DNA from: Brachycybe producta | Taxonomy: Eukaryota > Arthropoda > Diplopoda > Playtdesmida > Andrognathidae | NCBI GenBank assembly: GCA_036925085.1 | Contig: JAUPFP010000015.1 | Span: forward strand, 3,540,426 to 3,604,425 | Reading direction: 5' to 3' | Length of the DNA stretch: 64,000 nt | In this document: one piece after another, positions 1-12,200 of the stretch | Layout: every line of letters starts with the position of its first letter | Position numbering within the stretch: position 1 is the stretch's first letter | Made by a program: the position numbers and the translations under genes | The notes under the pieces: model-generated | What the model was told of the DNA's origin: nothing | Databases searched by the model: none | Seen by the model: the letters and a program-made list of their open reading frames with translations, nothing else

Positions 1-1247
1 ACAATCTCCTCTCTCTCTCCTTCCAAACAGAAATTTCTTATATCTAGAATTTGTAAGAAAAGGAAGTTTTTAAAAAATAATTTCACTTACTGGGTTAGCA
101 TAATTTCAAGAGACTTGCATGTTCCAAAACTACACAAAGATCCTGTATTACAAAATCCCACTGAAATTCCATGTAAAGCATCCCACCTTTTTTCTATCAG
201 ATAAAATGACAATTGTAGTGTTTTGATCCTCCTCAATGACGTCACAAGCCTAAAGTTCTAGTGAGGCGACTGTAACTGCAGCTATTTTCTGTCCAATGTA
301 CTCCTATGCCTCTATGAAATAATCCCACGCGTATCACTTTAGCACAAATGCGAAAACGCTAAGGACCAAACCGGATCCACAATTAATTATCAGAAATATT
401 TTACTAATGAGGTTCAAAATAACTACATTTTACCTACGCCATGCAAGAAACCTTTAAAAAATAAAACATTAATTATGGGAAAACTGTATGTGAATTTTAT
501 TTGTGCGCACATTTTTTTTTTTTGAAAGACACAAACCACGTGATATCGATATGTATTAAAGAGACTTCGACGCATAAATTAACAACAACAACATTGCATA
601 TAAAAGGCGCTGGCAATTACAATACAAGACGAATGACCGTCATTCAGCAAGGGTGGCCAACACCTGATACACACGCCGATTTCATATTATGACTTGATCA
701 ACCTTCTGGCACAGACACACATCACGGTCGATTTTAGTGTCAACCTTTAACACGCGTGCCAACACTTTACGCCTCTTAATGGGCCTATGCTTCTGCCATC
801 GATTTCTATTGCTCAATAATATGCTATGCACATTTTTAGTCGAATTCGACAATGACTTTTACATAATTATGCTTTATATATTAAAGTAGCAGCAACAATG
901 AATGCAACAAATTGGACCAATAAAAAATAACCAACAAAATAAATATAACCATATACAAAAAAACTTATAAAAACAAATCGGTAAATAAATAAAATTACCG
1001 ATTTTCTCAAATTCATGAATAAAAAAAAACAATTTGCGAAAAGCACAGTGTAATAAATTGATTCAACGGTGCTAAACGAAGGCCTTTTTATGAAAAAGTT
1101 TTTTTTTGAGTCGGTTCGAAAACCAAAAAAGCCGTAGAAGAACCACTTTTTTTTTAGAAAAAAAAAAGCTTTTTGACTGAGAACACACACTTTGATAAAC
1201 AAAAAGTAATCCTTTTGAAGATTACGAGTGATAGATACGTATCTGAT
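1..1247. other. 3' flank of the FGD gene, no gene seen
   Basis: This is AT-rich DNA downstream of the FGD stop codon. Bases about 195-267 resemble one arm of the palindrome at 7517-7749 (shared TCAATGACGTCACAAGC-like block and a GTGAGGC end). The short ORFs here run through A/T homopolymers and are not supported as genes. I saw no clear canonical polyadenylation signal close to the FGD stop; a weak AATATA-like variant lies near 880-890 on the minus strand. Confidence 0.5.
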
Positions 1248-4200
1248 CTAAGGAGACGAGATTTCTGCTCTCGAAGCTTTTTCCAGAACCTCCATCCATC
1301 TTTTCAGCTCGGATTCACCCGGAGCTTGAAAAAAATATGTCTTCTTCTTATGAAACAGTTTAAAGACGTGATCTCGATCGAGCCCGTTGCTTCGTTCTCC
1401 GAGAGCCACTTGAAAGCCTGGAACGGGAGTCGAGGTCATCGCCCTCACGTCCTACAATTCAAGAAATGAACAATAAAAAATGAAAATTCGACAAAATCAG
1501 CTGCCCTCGTAAATAATTAGAAAAAAGAAAGAACCTCTTTTGATGCGAACGAATACAGCACAAAATCGTCTTTGAGAACGAACCATCGCGAAGTCCACGT
1601 CTTCCCTCTCGTCTTTAGATACAAATGTCCGTTCTGAACACAAACGTCCAACGCTCTCACTTCAAGAATTCCCCTCCTCAACATCGAAGTTCCCATTGGC
1701 GGCAGACTCGGAGATGTTGGACTGTGCAAAGCATTCCCATTCAGCTGCGAGCCGACATCCATAGAGTCCGATGATCCGTTGCTACTAGCGAACGAATTAA
1801 CGCTACAAGTGGAAGAAGACGACGTGAGGACGTCGTGACAAAATGTACAGACGTGATGAGGACGGTTTCTATCGTATTTCAGTGGAACTTTCTGCCCGTT
1901 ACATTTTGCACAAACAACCTAACGGAAGAGTAAGAACAAGACACGTTGAACAAAAGAATTCCTTTTCTAAATATCAGGCCGGAGACTGACACTTCCGCAA
2001 GCGTGACATTTTTGACGCCTTCGAAATGCGCCGAAAGTCGAACGACAGACGACACAAGCTTCAACGTTATCTGGATTACAAACGGAAGGATTCGGAGCTC
2101 GAGATCCTAAATCACAGCTGCTATTCTATAAAAACAAAATCACAAAAATGAAAAATGACGCTACTGGTAGGTAAAACCAATGAGCAAATTTGAAAACTCA
2201 CATTCATATCATCATCTGTGATCCTCAGAGAACTTTTACGACGTTTCAGTTCATCGATCGTATTTTCTAACGCCTAAACAAACAAAAAAAAAAAAACCGA
2301 AACTAAAAAACTAGTAAAAAAAAAAAAACTCAATAAAAATACAAAAACCAAACCTTTATCCATTCATCTCTGTCTTCGGGAGTTCTAAAACAAAAGATTA
2401 TGAAATATACACACACAAAAACGTTCATTAGTCGACTAAGAATCTTACTGCGTATAAAGCTCGATGGATTTGTGATTGTTTCTTATGTAAAACGTATTTG
2501 CAGTGACTAAATTGTCGCCCTCAGAAACCTCCAAACCATCGACTTGAAGGCGAGCTCGTATACGATACGTCGAGTGAGTCGAGGAAACGACTCGGTTAGC
2601 GATACGACGTTGACTGCAAAGTAGCACCAAGTCTGTGAACTGCAATTAATTACAAGACACACTTTTGAACTAACAAACTTCAGACCGAAAACATAAGTTT
2701 GGGACAGAAAAGAAAGATAATGACCAAAAACAGATGCCTATCTTGATGATCTCCATTGCGAGCAGATATCTTTACTAACTTTCCCGAACGAACTAGTTCT
2801 CGAGTCGGACTAACAAGATCAACACTTCCTCCGAGTAGATCCTGAACCTCTAAAAGCTTCTTAAAGTTATCCTGCGCGGCGGAAAAGGGCAAAATGATAA
2901 AATTATGATAAGAAATGACTGATGAAAGGTGTAAAGATGTCGCATTACGATCTTTTTCGCGGCTTCGTTCGACTGGTTCGCAGCGGTAGCCACCAAATGA
3001 AGTGATTCTAATTCAAAACAAACAACGGGTTCAGAATTACTTTCTTAAAAGTAGAAAATTCGTCAAGTTATCGTTTATACTTTCAGTATCTTCACGATCT
3101 GAAGAATTCTCTGGAAGTTTTCTCAAGTAATCTACAAACAAAAAAAAATTTTTTTTAAAAAAATGTTCTTTAAAAAAAACTCAAAGTAGTGCTAGAAACT
3201 AGAATAGATCAATAATGGTTGAATAAATAAACGTTTTCATAAACAACCGTTTTATTTTACAAGTTAAAAAGTGAAAAATTAATTTATAATCACCACAAAA
3301 AGTTCATTTTAAAAATAACAGGAAAAAAGCACATCTACTGTTCTAGTTTTTAACAAACTTCGAATTGTTTTTCTTTAAATTCTGCTAGATTCACGTGCTA
3401 TTAAACGTGGTCAATTTGGCAATTTCAAAGTTGCTCAAATGGCTCTAGCAACTAAAAGACAATTCGAAACGTCGTGAAAAAAACATATTAAAAGGAATAC
3501 ACACATTTTTTTAAAACTTGAATTATATTCTCGAAGAACGAAAGATAATCAGCAAAATGGACCTTTTTTTGGGGGGGGGGGGTCAATGACCTATTATAAC
3601 ATATAGCAAATTGGCATAACACAAATTGAATGTAAAATAGAAAACCTCAGAATATTCCAACCACAAGTCCTTAAAACCTGGAAACAACATTCAAGAAGCG
3701 ATTCCCACTTCAATTATTATCCAAAACACAGTCTGAAGACAGATTCACCACTAAAATCGAGACCATGTTTTCGGAGACACAACATGTACATTGTACACTA
3801 TGCACGACTTCATAAACGCAATCTTAAGTGAAATTTGATGTGACCAAAAACACGAACTCAATTCTAGCTACCTTTAGTGCCTTTAAACTGAATTTTTTAA
3901 CGATAACTGACGATGCAATCTCTTCTGGAACGTTTTGACCAGGTATTAAAATCGCTTTTTTGCATTATTTAAAGAGGTTTTGTTTTATACAATTTTGAAG
4001 TACGTTAATTTGTGTCACCCATGTTAAAGAAGATCATTAACCTTAAAAATGTCCCCTTTGCTTGCCACCTTTCAGTCCTTTGAAAACATCTTTCACTTTT
4101 AAAAAACACAGAGTATTTCTTAATATGTTCTTCCAGTATTGTGTTTCTATGACATTCCAAATTACCGTTTGGTTGCTAAAATAATTTCAACTAATTTTAG

Positions 4201-6818
4201 CCACTTTGGAACCGCAAAATTGACTGTGTCTCACGCAAGGCACGTGAAACTCTCAAGTGTCTATACGCTCTTAAATGCATATCAAAGCATTGTTGCGAAA
4301 ATTGACCTTTCAGAAGAAGCTCGTAACGTGGTACTCTTTGAACGGGTGCTAACATATGGTGCTGAAGCGTTAACGAACAACATTCGGGTAATTTCTAACA
4401 CACGAGAACGAACCGAACAAAATAAATTATTACAAAACTCTCATATCGCAATGTTTCGAAACTCATGAGAATACGAGCTCGTAGTTTAAAATTCACTTGA
4501 ATTTCTTCGACAATCGCAGCAAATCTCGGAGATTTAGAGAGCCAGAGTGAAACGGTTGTGTTGGCATCATCAAAGTTCTTTACGTATTCTGTGTACATCT
4601 TAAGAAATGGGGCGAAATTTTTAACAATGTCTCCGATCCGAGGATTATCGGCCCTAAATAAACCAACATAAATTATGATGCGTAAAATTTCTGAGCCTCT
4701 AATGGAGGCATGAGCGATTCATAAACTAACCATTTAGATAGACGCTGTTCCAACTGTGGTAAAAGAAAGTCGTGATGCAATTTATAAATACTTTTTACAT
4801 TAGAGAACATTCGAGTTATGATTTCTTGTGGAAACATCAGACGAGCACGGTTCTCGTGATCCACACGGAACTGAAAAACCTGTGAATACGTCAGTTACAC
4901 AAACATCGGCATGTAATCATTACAGTTTCGCTTACGAATTTTAAAGAAAAAAACATTCTCTCATCGTTTCTTTGGTCATTTTGAACCTTCACCGTTCAGT
5001 CATCAGCTGTTCAGCAAATTTACACACTTTCAGATTTCAACGAGTATAGACTTGATTGTTTTTTTCCGGGGAATTTTTACGATTTTTTTTTTAAGAAAAT
5101 TTTACTTAAAACATTTTTTAATGCTTTTTAGGACTTCTGGGGTTCAATTAAGCCTCCCAAAGGCATTTTTATAATTTAATACAGCATTTTTTAATATTTT
5201 GATTTTTTGGGGGGTCGTTCTTTTTGGGAAAAAGCCAAAGTCTTCATTTCATTTCAAATATTTTCAATCTTTGGATTTTTTAAAAGCTTTTTGTGACTTT
5301 TACAGCCACAAAAATTTCAGCTTTCCCGAGACGTTTTGAAGCATTTAAATATTTTTCGATTTATGGCGGTTTTTCGAAAAAAAAAACAAGACTTCAACTT
5401 TAAACTATGAAGCTTCTTGGAACTTCCAAAAGTCAATTCAGCACTTCTAAGGCATTTTGGAGCATTTTCCAACATTTAACTATTTTTCGATGTTTAGCCG
5501 TTTTGGGAATAAAAGCGGAAATTCTTGGCAAATTCTTGACACGAATCTTTACACTTTTTAACGCTTTTTGGGACTTCTGGCGCCAGTCCTATTTAAGTGC
5601 AATTCAATTCAACTTGAAATTTTGCCCAATTTGAAAAAAAAAATGTCGACGTTCTGAGCATCACCTAATTTGAGATAAAACTTTTACCTGATCAATGAGA
5701 TGCAGAACTTGAACATAAGTTCTTTCCGTCGTTAGTAATTCTTGAGCCACTTTAAATGCTGCCTTTTCTGATAAAGCTGAAGTTTTCTCAAACGAATCCC
5801 TTTGTACCTTTTGAGATGAAAAATCCAACAAAAAACCGTTTTAGCTAGTATAGACAACAAGCGTATATTCCAGATACGTACCGAACATGGTCCTCTTTGA
5901 TCGCTATCCGCACTCAAAGTGTCCTCTTCTCTCGAAGAACACGAAGCAGTTTCCGTTCCCTCATCTTCGTCCTCGCTTTCGGAAACGTCAAAAGATTGCT
6001 CGTAACTCTGCGTCATTCGTTCGGTACAAAACCTTTAAAAAACATTTGAATTTCCTTTAAAATGAACTGAAAAATCGCAACGAACGGCAACTTCGCCGTT
6101 AAGTTGGTTTTTGATGTCCGAGTTTTCACCTAAACGTATTCGTATCGCCACAGAACTCAAAAACGCTCTTCGACGACGTCATTTGATATGCCTTTTTGGA
6201 AGCCGACGAACTTCCGCTTCCATTAGAAACTGGGCAAACTCTGTTTGTTTCGAATCGTGGAGACGACGGAGCACTGTGTCCCGGTTCTCTACGCTCGGAA
6301 GTCATCGCAGGTCCACTCAAAACTCTCGAGAAGTTCTCGAACATTTCGATAAAACGTTCCTTGTTTTCTTTAAAAAAATTATCGAAATGTTCTCCGTCAC
6401 CGTTCGAAGCATCACTCGGTCTCCTTTTACTTCGAGACAACAACTCGCGAGCTTCGGCTTTCAGACGACCGAATCTCATCTTCGCACTCAGAGACGTAGG
6501 AGGAGGAGCACTTCTCGAAGAAGCAGCACCCTTAAATTTGAGCGCCTTCTCGAGATCGGCTCTTCCAAGACTTGAACTACGAGTAAAGCCAACGAGACGT
6601 ACTCCTGATCCGTTTCCTGAATCCAAATCATGATTTAGAACGGATCCGTTTACTTTAATCGTAAGATCTTCCCAATGTTCTTCTTCTTTTATAATTGAAA
6701 CCGCCTCGTTTGACTCTCTATTATCATCCAAAGAGTTTCCATCAACAGTTCCGGTTGATGGAACCGTAAAACCAACCAATCTAACGGCATTTTCCTCTTC
6801 TAAATCTTTCAAATCCAT
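1248..6818 (-). CDS. FGD-family Rho guanine-nucleotide exchange factor (DH-PH-FYVE-PH), complete, 15 exons
   Basis: Predicted exchange factor for a Rho-family GTPase (Cdc42 in characterised FGD proteins), acting on actin and membranes. Coding exons in transcript order: 6818-6130, 6032-5882, 5807-5688, 4879-4731, 4653-4497, 4394-4307, 3131-3081, 3007-2949, 2871-2725, 2639-2449, 2384-2354, 2273-2202, 2125-1991, 1918-1535, 1451-1248. All junctions are GT-AG and all phases agree, giving about 875 residues. Residues 1-280 are polar and low complexity. The DH domain spans about 298-485 ([54 protein letters not shown]). PH1 is about 505-612 (ends [13 protein letters not shown]). The FYVE finger at 659-707 keeps all eight cysteines (CVVC, CHAC, CAKC, CTFC). 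PH2 is about 776-872. The ATG at 6818 is the first in-frame Met after an upstream TGA. Human FGD1 is 961 and FGD4 766 residues, so the length is normal. Paralogue assignment is open. Confidence 0.93.
3132..4306 (-). other. Largest FGD intron (intron 6)
   Basis: This 1.17 kb intron separates the exon carrying the DH motif [12 protein letters not shown] from the exon starting DYLRKLP. It contains a G12 tract at 3571-3582. Around 3184-3360 there is a degenerate inverted pair of family 1 blocks (GCTAGAAACTAGAATAG and a reverse-complement TTCTAGTTTTTAA). The donor has C at +3 (GTCAAT). Confidence 0.6.
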
Positions 6819-7516
6819 GAGAACTATCCATGGATGCGGATAAAGATCTCAAAAAGAGCGCTAACTAACTACGTTTCTTCGAAAACCCTTCATATATTCA
6901 AGGCTGAATATCATTTTCTTCTAAAGTTCTATTCAAGTTTCTGGCAAAAATCCCAAACTTCCGTTTTCTAGCTAAATTTAACTTTTTAAAAGACACTTTT
7001 TTTTTTTCACACCATCCACGTCAACAACCCGCTAATAAATCATCTTATTCTCAGTAAAGCTCTTCAACGATGTAATTAATATTTCAAATTCAACGAAATT
7101 ATATTCGTAAAGACAAGTGATGCGTTCAATTAAAATGATAATCTTTAAAACTAGAGACAGAAATAACTCGAATGTGAACGTAATAAATCAATAAAACGCG
7201 CCGTTTCAAACGTTTAGAACATTTTAATCTCAAATAATAAATCAATTCACTACTTATCCTTATACTGAACAACAGAAATTCCGTTCAAATTGTTTACAGC
7301 AGCCAAAACGTCCAAAAAATAGAAAAAAAAACCAAAACTTATCGTAAATAAACATAACATATGCGGGCGGCCATCTTGGTATTTTTATTTGCATAACAAG
7401 ATTAAGGAATCGGTTCATTTTCGCGGTTCCGCTCACCGGTTAATATAAATAACCAATATCCAAAGATAGAAATACAATACACGGTGCTCCAAAAAACAAT
7501 ACCTAGGCTATTACCA
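6819..7516. other. Upstream region of the FGD gene
   Basis: This holds the presumed 5' UTR and promoter of the FGD gene, transcribed leftward. It is AT-rich except for the GC-rich spot at 7363-7379. An out-of-frame ATG followed quickly by TAG sits just before the FGD start. No coding exon was found. A splice acceptor for a 5' UTR intron cannot be excluded. Confidence 0.4.
7363..7379 (-). promoter_or_regulatory. YY1-like site upstream of FGD
   Basis: On the minus strand this reads CCAAGATGGCCGCCCGC, close to the YY1 consensus AAGATGGCGGC. It is the only strongly GC-rich island for several hundred bases and lies about 550 bp upstream of the FGD start codon in the right orientation. YY1 sites of this type are typical of initiator or first-exon positions in animal genes. 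Function is inferred from the motif and position only. Confidence 0.35.
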
Positions 7517-7749
7517 GCCTCATGATCTTAAGAAGCTTCCAACGTCACAGTGGTTGACATAAAATTTAGGATTGTGTCATTTTGTCTCATAAAAAGGGAG
7601 AGGGGGGGGGGGGGTAATAACAAAAGTATGCAATAAAAACCCTTTTGTTTAAACTGTTGATATCATCCCTTTTCTATCAGACTAAATGACACAATCCAAA
7701 ATTTCACGTCAACTCTTCTTACGTCACAAGCTTTTTCTTACGATGAGGC
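7517..7749. mobile_element. Palindromic MITE-like element
   Basis: The arms GCCTCATGATCTTAAGAAG and CTTTTTCTTACGATGAGGC are inverted. Inside them AAAATTTAGGATTGTGTCAT pairs with ATGACACAATCCAAAATTT. The centre holds a G-rich tract at 7602-7614. A related single arm lies near 195-267. It looks like a non-autonomous DNA transposon; the superfamily is not assigned. Confidence 0.6.
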
Positions 7750-8130
7750 ATGTGTACCCAACAAACTGGGAATCAATTGCAACACTAAGAATCTACCAAT
7801 TATTATAATATTCCCTCATCTAAGTAATATTAATTAAAATCTCTATATTGCCACATTTGAGACATTCTGTATTATATAACGACTGTCCAAAAAATCCACA
7901 TTTGCAGAAAAAAAAACATGTGAAAAAATCTGCATTAAAATTAAGGCGATTTTAATTCTAATTACAACAATTAAAAATATATTCTATATAATTAATAAGG
8001 TATTAATTAAAAATATAAATTACTTTTACATGCATTATAAACTTTTTTATAATTTGCATATTTCACAGCCTCATTTTACTATTCACATCCACTTTACAAA
8101 CTGATATAACAATTATTATTAATTAATATA

Positions 8131-8338
8131 AAAAAATATTCTTTTTTTTTTCTAAATAGTTAAAATTATTCCATGATCAATAAAAAAAATTATTTAATCA
8201 GGAATATAAAGAAAAGCCATAAATTTTGCATTATTAAATCCAAAATTTATGGCTTTTCATTATATTCTTGATTAAAAATTTCTGTATTTTATTAATCATG
8301 AAATAATTTTAGACTATTTAGAAAAAAAGAATATTTTT
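8131..8338. repeat. Long near-perfect AT-rich palindrome
   Basis: The left arm contains AAAATATTCTTTTTTTTTTC, CTAAATAGT, CCATGATCAATAAA and AAAGCCATAAATTTTG. The right arm repeats these in inverted order (CAAAATTTATGGCTTT, TTAATCATG, ACTATTTAG, AAAGAATATTTTT). The loop is about 10 bp near 8230-8240. The whole could fold into a hairpin of about 100 bp. Probably a MITE; its AT-rich ends hide the exact termini. Confidence 0.7.
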
Positions 8339-8551
8339 AAATTAATTACTTTTATTGGACAAGAACTCAACCCATTATTATTAATAAAGCTCAAATGCCT
8401 CTAAACAATACACATGTCCAGAAATTTCATAGACCACAAATGAATAAAGCCAAAGACAAAAAAAACCGTTTAACACGAAATCGGATAACAAGAAATATAT
8501 TTTCCAGACTCTTAGAATAACATTCAAAAATTTCATATAACACGAATTTCG

Positions 8552-8811
8552 TTTAAGATGGCTTATGAACAGCTTATTTTTGAACTTTTTAATTGTTCTG
8601 TATTTGTAGGCGCAAAATGAAGAGAAAGTAGGAAGTGTTTCAGAAACTAGAAGGGTAGCAGATCAATCACTTAAGAATACTTTCATGTTGACCATCTTTC
8701 AAAGTAAACTTTTAATGAACAAAAATTAAAAAATATTATCTGTTTAAAGTTGGGTCATTTTCAAACTCATATAAAAAGCTTATTTTGAAAGATATCGACA
8801 TAAAAATACCC
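8552..8811. mobile_element. Family 1 element, left portion only
   Basis: It begins TTAAGATGGCTTATGAACAG and carries the conserved block AGAAACTAGAAGGGTAGC and the central TAAAGTTGGGTCATTTTC. It stops at an internal ATACCCTTAA, where the next copy (8812) starts with the same TTAA. The right arm is missing after the second copy, so this copy is truncated. Confidence 0.75.
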
Positions 8812-9184
8812 TTAAGGTGGTTTTAAAGTGTAAAAATGCTTCTTCGACTCTCATTATTCTGTCTTTTGGGTGTGAAATGTAGAAAAACTGTTCAAGTGTT
8901 TTTAAAAGCTAGAAGGGTAGCTTAAGGGTATTTTCCATGCTGATATCTTTTCCAAATAATCTTTTTATGTGAATTTCATAATGACACTAGTTTAAGCAGA
9001 AGATATTTTTTTTAAATTTTTGTCTATAAAAAGTTTATTTTTAAATATATTAACATGAAAATACCCTTAAGTGATTCCGCTACCCTTCTAGTTTCTGAAA
9101 CACATTCAATTTCCTCTTCATTTTGCACCTGAAAGACAGAATAAACAGAGTTCGAAACGCGTTTACACTTTAGAACCACCTTAA
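8812..9184. mobile_element. Family 1 element, full length
   Basis: The ends are TTAAGGTGGTTTTAAAGTG and CACTTTAGAACCACCTTAA, so both termini are TTAA plus an inverted GGTGGTTT. The right arm holds CTACCCTTCTAGTTTCTGAA and CACCTGAAAGACAGAATAA, the complement of the left-arm blocks. It has no coding capacity. It lies about 55 bp beyond the polyadenylation signal of the next gene. A TTAA target with a purine-rich terminus would fit Kolobok better than piggyBac, but this is inference. Confidence 0.8.
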
Positions 9185-9239
9185 CACTTGAAAATATTTC
9201 ATGTTAAACGGTTCCCACCGAATCCAGCGTATTTTCTTC

Positions 9240-9245
9240 TTTATT
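9240..9245 (-). terminator. Polyadenylation signal AATAAA
   Basis: Plus-strand TTTATT gives AATAAA on the minus strand, about 12 bp after the stop codon of the gene that ends at 9257. It supports that stop as the real 3' end of the coding region and implies a very short 3' UTR. Confidence 0.5.
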
Positions 9246-9256
9246 ATATTTCACTA

Positions 9257-12200
9257 TTATGTTAATAAATATTCATTTGATCTTTTGTTTATGGCATTAG
9301 GTTTAACAAAAATATTATCTCTAATAAACTGAAACATAGAAATTAAAATTCTTCTTAGAAGAACATCTTCAAATTCCTTTGAGTTTATCTGTGTATCAGA
9401 TGCAAAATACCTTTGAAATATAAAACAAATTAAAACCCTAATATATTTTCTTAAAAAGAACAATAAAATAATAATTTAAATAATTAGTTACCAGAATTCA
9501 TCGGAATGATTTTTTTCAAGAAATTCTACAACATTGTTAGAATAATCCAGACGAATCAAAGTTTTCAACACATAAAGATGTTTGAATAAAACTTTGCAAA
9601 TTTCATTCTTGATAAAACGTTCTTTTAGAATCGCCATGATTTGCATTGAAATGCAGCTAACAATTTCCGTCTGAAAATAATTTTTTTTTTTTTAAAAATA
9701 CGGATTTTCGAAAATTACTATTCTAGTTTGTCTTTTTTTTAAAAAAAAAAAAATTAAGTAAACTTACCCATTCACTATTAAACAAAAGAACTTTAACTGC
9801 TCTTGTAACAAATGTTGGACATTGCATTAAGAATAATGCAAAAAGTACATGACAACAATCACCGAGCAATAATTCGTTGCAACCCTTGAAATAAAACAAA
9901 ATCCAATATTAGTATTAAAATGTGTAATAAAAAGCTGATTTTCGAACTTTGATTATTCTGTCTTTCAGAAGCAAAAATTACGAGAAACCATAAAGAGTTT
10001 TTGAAACTAGAAGGGTAACTCAATCACATAGGGGTATTTATCATGTTGATATCTTTCAAAATAAACTTTTTATGAACAAAAATTTAAAAAAAAAATATTT
10101 GCCTGTTTAAAGCTGGGTCATTTTCAAACGGACGGACATAAAGAGCGTATTTTAAAAGATAACAAAACAACACTCTTGAGTGATTGAGCTACCCTTCTAG
10201 TTTCAAAAACAATTTCTCGTTTTTCTTAATTTTTATTCCTGAAAAATACAATAGTTCAAGGGGTGTGTGTTTACACTTAAAACGGTCATATATCACCTTA
10301 TATCGCCTGAAAACAGACAAGATCATCGTTATAATGTCCACATAAAGTGGATCCAAAATCTTCCAAATTGCATCTTGAGTAATGCAATGCAAAATAGTTG
10401 CTAAAGTTTTCAAGAACTTTGAAATTAAATCAAAATAGTTTCCGGAATTTGTCGATTCGTCGAATTGCTTCAATTTAATTAGCAACCAATTTAAAATGGA
10501 TGAATCTTTCCAAACTAATTTTGAAAAATGGTGACAATCCATTGACCAGTGCTTTAGTTTCGAAAGAGATTTGGGAATATCTTTTTCTATTGAACCACTA
10601 GATGATGGTGATATTCTATTTAGAAGCCATTGGTATTTGGCCGAACCATCTTCACAGCTGTTGGTTTCACTAATATTCCTTAAGCAAAAAAGAAAATTTC
10701 AAGCAATTAATTAACATATTAATTAACATGGTGAATTTTTTAAACACTTAAAACGTTTAGGGTAAAATATAGATTGAGGTATTCATTTTTTTTAAAAACT
10801 ATTTTTAAGATGTTTTTATGAACTGCTGACTTTTGACCTCTGATTATGCAGCATTTTAGGATAAATTGAAAGTGTGTTTAGAAACTAGAAAACTAGCTGA
10901 TACACTTTTTATAGATAAAAACTTAATATAGGGTAATTTCGAAATTTTAAAAAGCTTATTTAAAAATACATAAACTTGAAAATACAATTAAGTGATTGAG
11001 TCACACATCTAGTTTGTAAAACATTTTCAATTCCTTCTTATTGTTGCTTTTAAAAGATTTAAAAAAAAAACCACCTTAAAAGAAATTAATTTGAAACTAG
11101 AAAAGTCAACAAATAAATGATATATTATGATTTATTAATGATATAATTCAGTTTAAATTTCAACAATAACAGGTAGAAAATATTAATTTTAAGTTGGTCA
11201 GCTTTTTCTAACTGCCATAATTAATTTATTTTCAAAAAATATCATCGTCATCAAAAAAATGTTCTAATTTGTATTCATTTAATTTTTAACTCAATTTTCA
11301 ACTCAACTTTAAAAATTGTTTTTAAATAAAAAAAGATTCAACCGATAGTAAATTACCAGTTATAAATTATTATATTGCTAACTACATGTATTAGCAATAT
11401 ACTTACTTATTTTTGATTATGTATTTATCTGCAGAATTATTAAGAGGATTTAAGTTTCTATGAGACATCTTTAAAAAATAAAATAAACAATAAAATTTGC
11501 ATATTAATAACAAATGTCTAAAATATATACATGTATATATATATAAAAAAAACTGATAATACCATAAGATATTTGTTCCAAGTGACCTGAAGAATATGAT
11601 GTAAATTGGACAATGGAGAAATTAAAAATAAATCAATGACCAATGCTTCATTTATATCAAAATCTGTAAAATTGTCATCAGAACTTCTCGGAGATTCCGA
11701 AACAGATGAAGAAGATCCGCTGGTCCACGAGAAATTCGAATGCGCTTTTGAAGATTCCATTAGATTGATTTTCTTTGAAGAAACTTTCCCATTTTTTCTT
11801 TCAGAAGATTTCTTATCATCATCATAGTAAATTATTCTTATTCTTTGAGCTCTTTCACGATAAGGTTCAAATAAGAAATTTGGAGGAATTTCGGCCACCT
11901 ACAAAAATAAACACAAAAAATAAACATTTAACATGGTTTGGAAGTAAACTCTCAAACTATGATTATTCTGTTTTATCAAGTCTAAAATGAAGAGAAACTT
12001 GAATGCGTTTTAGAAACTAGAAGGGTAGCTCAATCACTTAAGTGTATTTTCATGTTAATATCTTTCAAAATGAACGTTTTATAGACAGAAATTTTATAAA
12101 AATATCGTCTATTAAAAATTTGCTCATTTTTAAACATAAAAACACAACATAACATAAAACACTGACAACATAAAACACTTAAGTGATTGAGCTCCCCTTA

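Noticed and set aside
6111-6633. Two long plus-strand frames (154 and 145 codons) opposite FGD exon 1
   Set aside because: They are antisense shadows of exon 1, which has the in-frame start, the splice donor and continuity with the DH domain.
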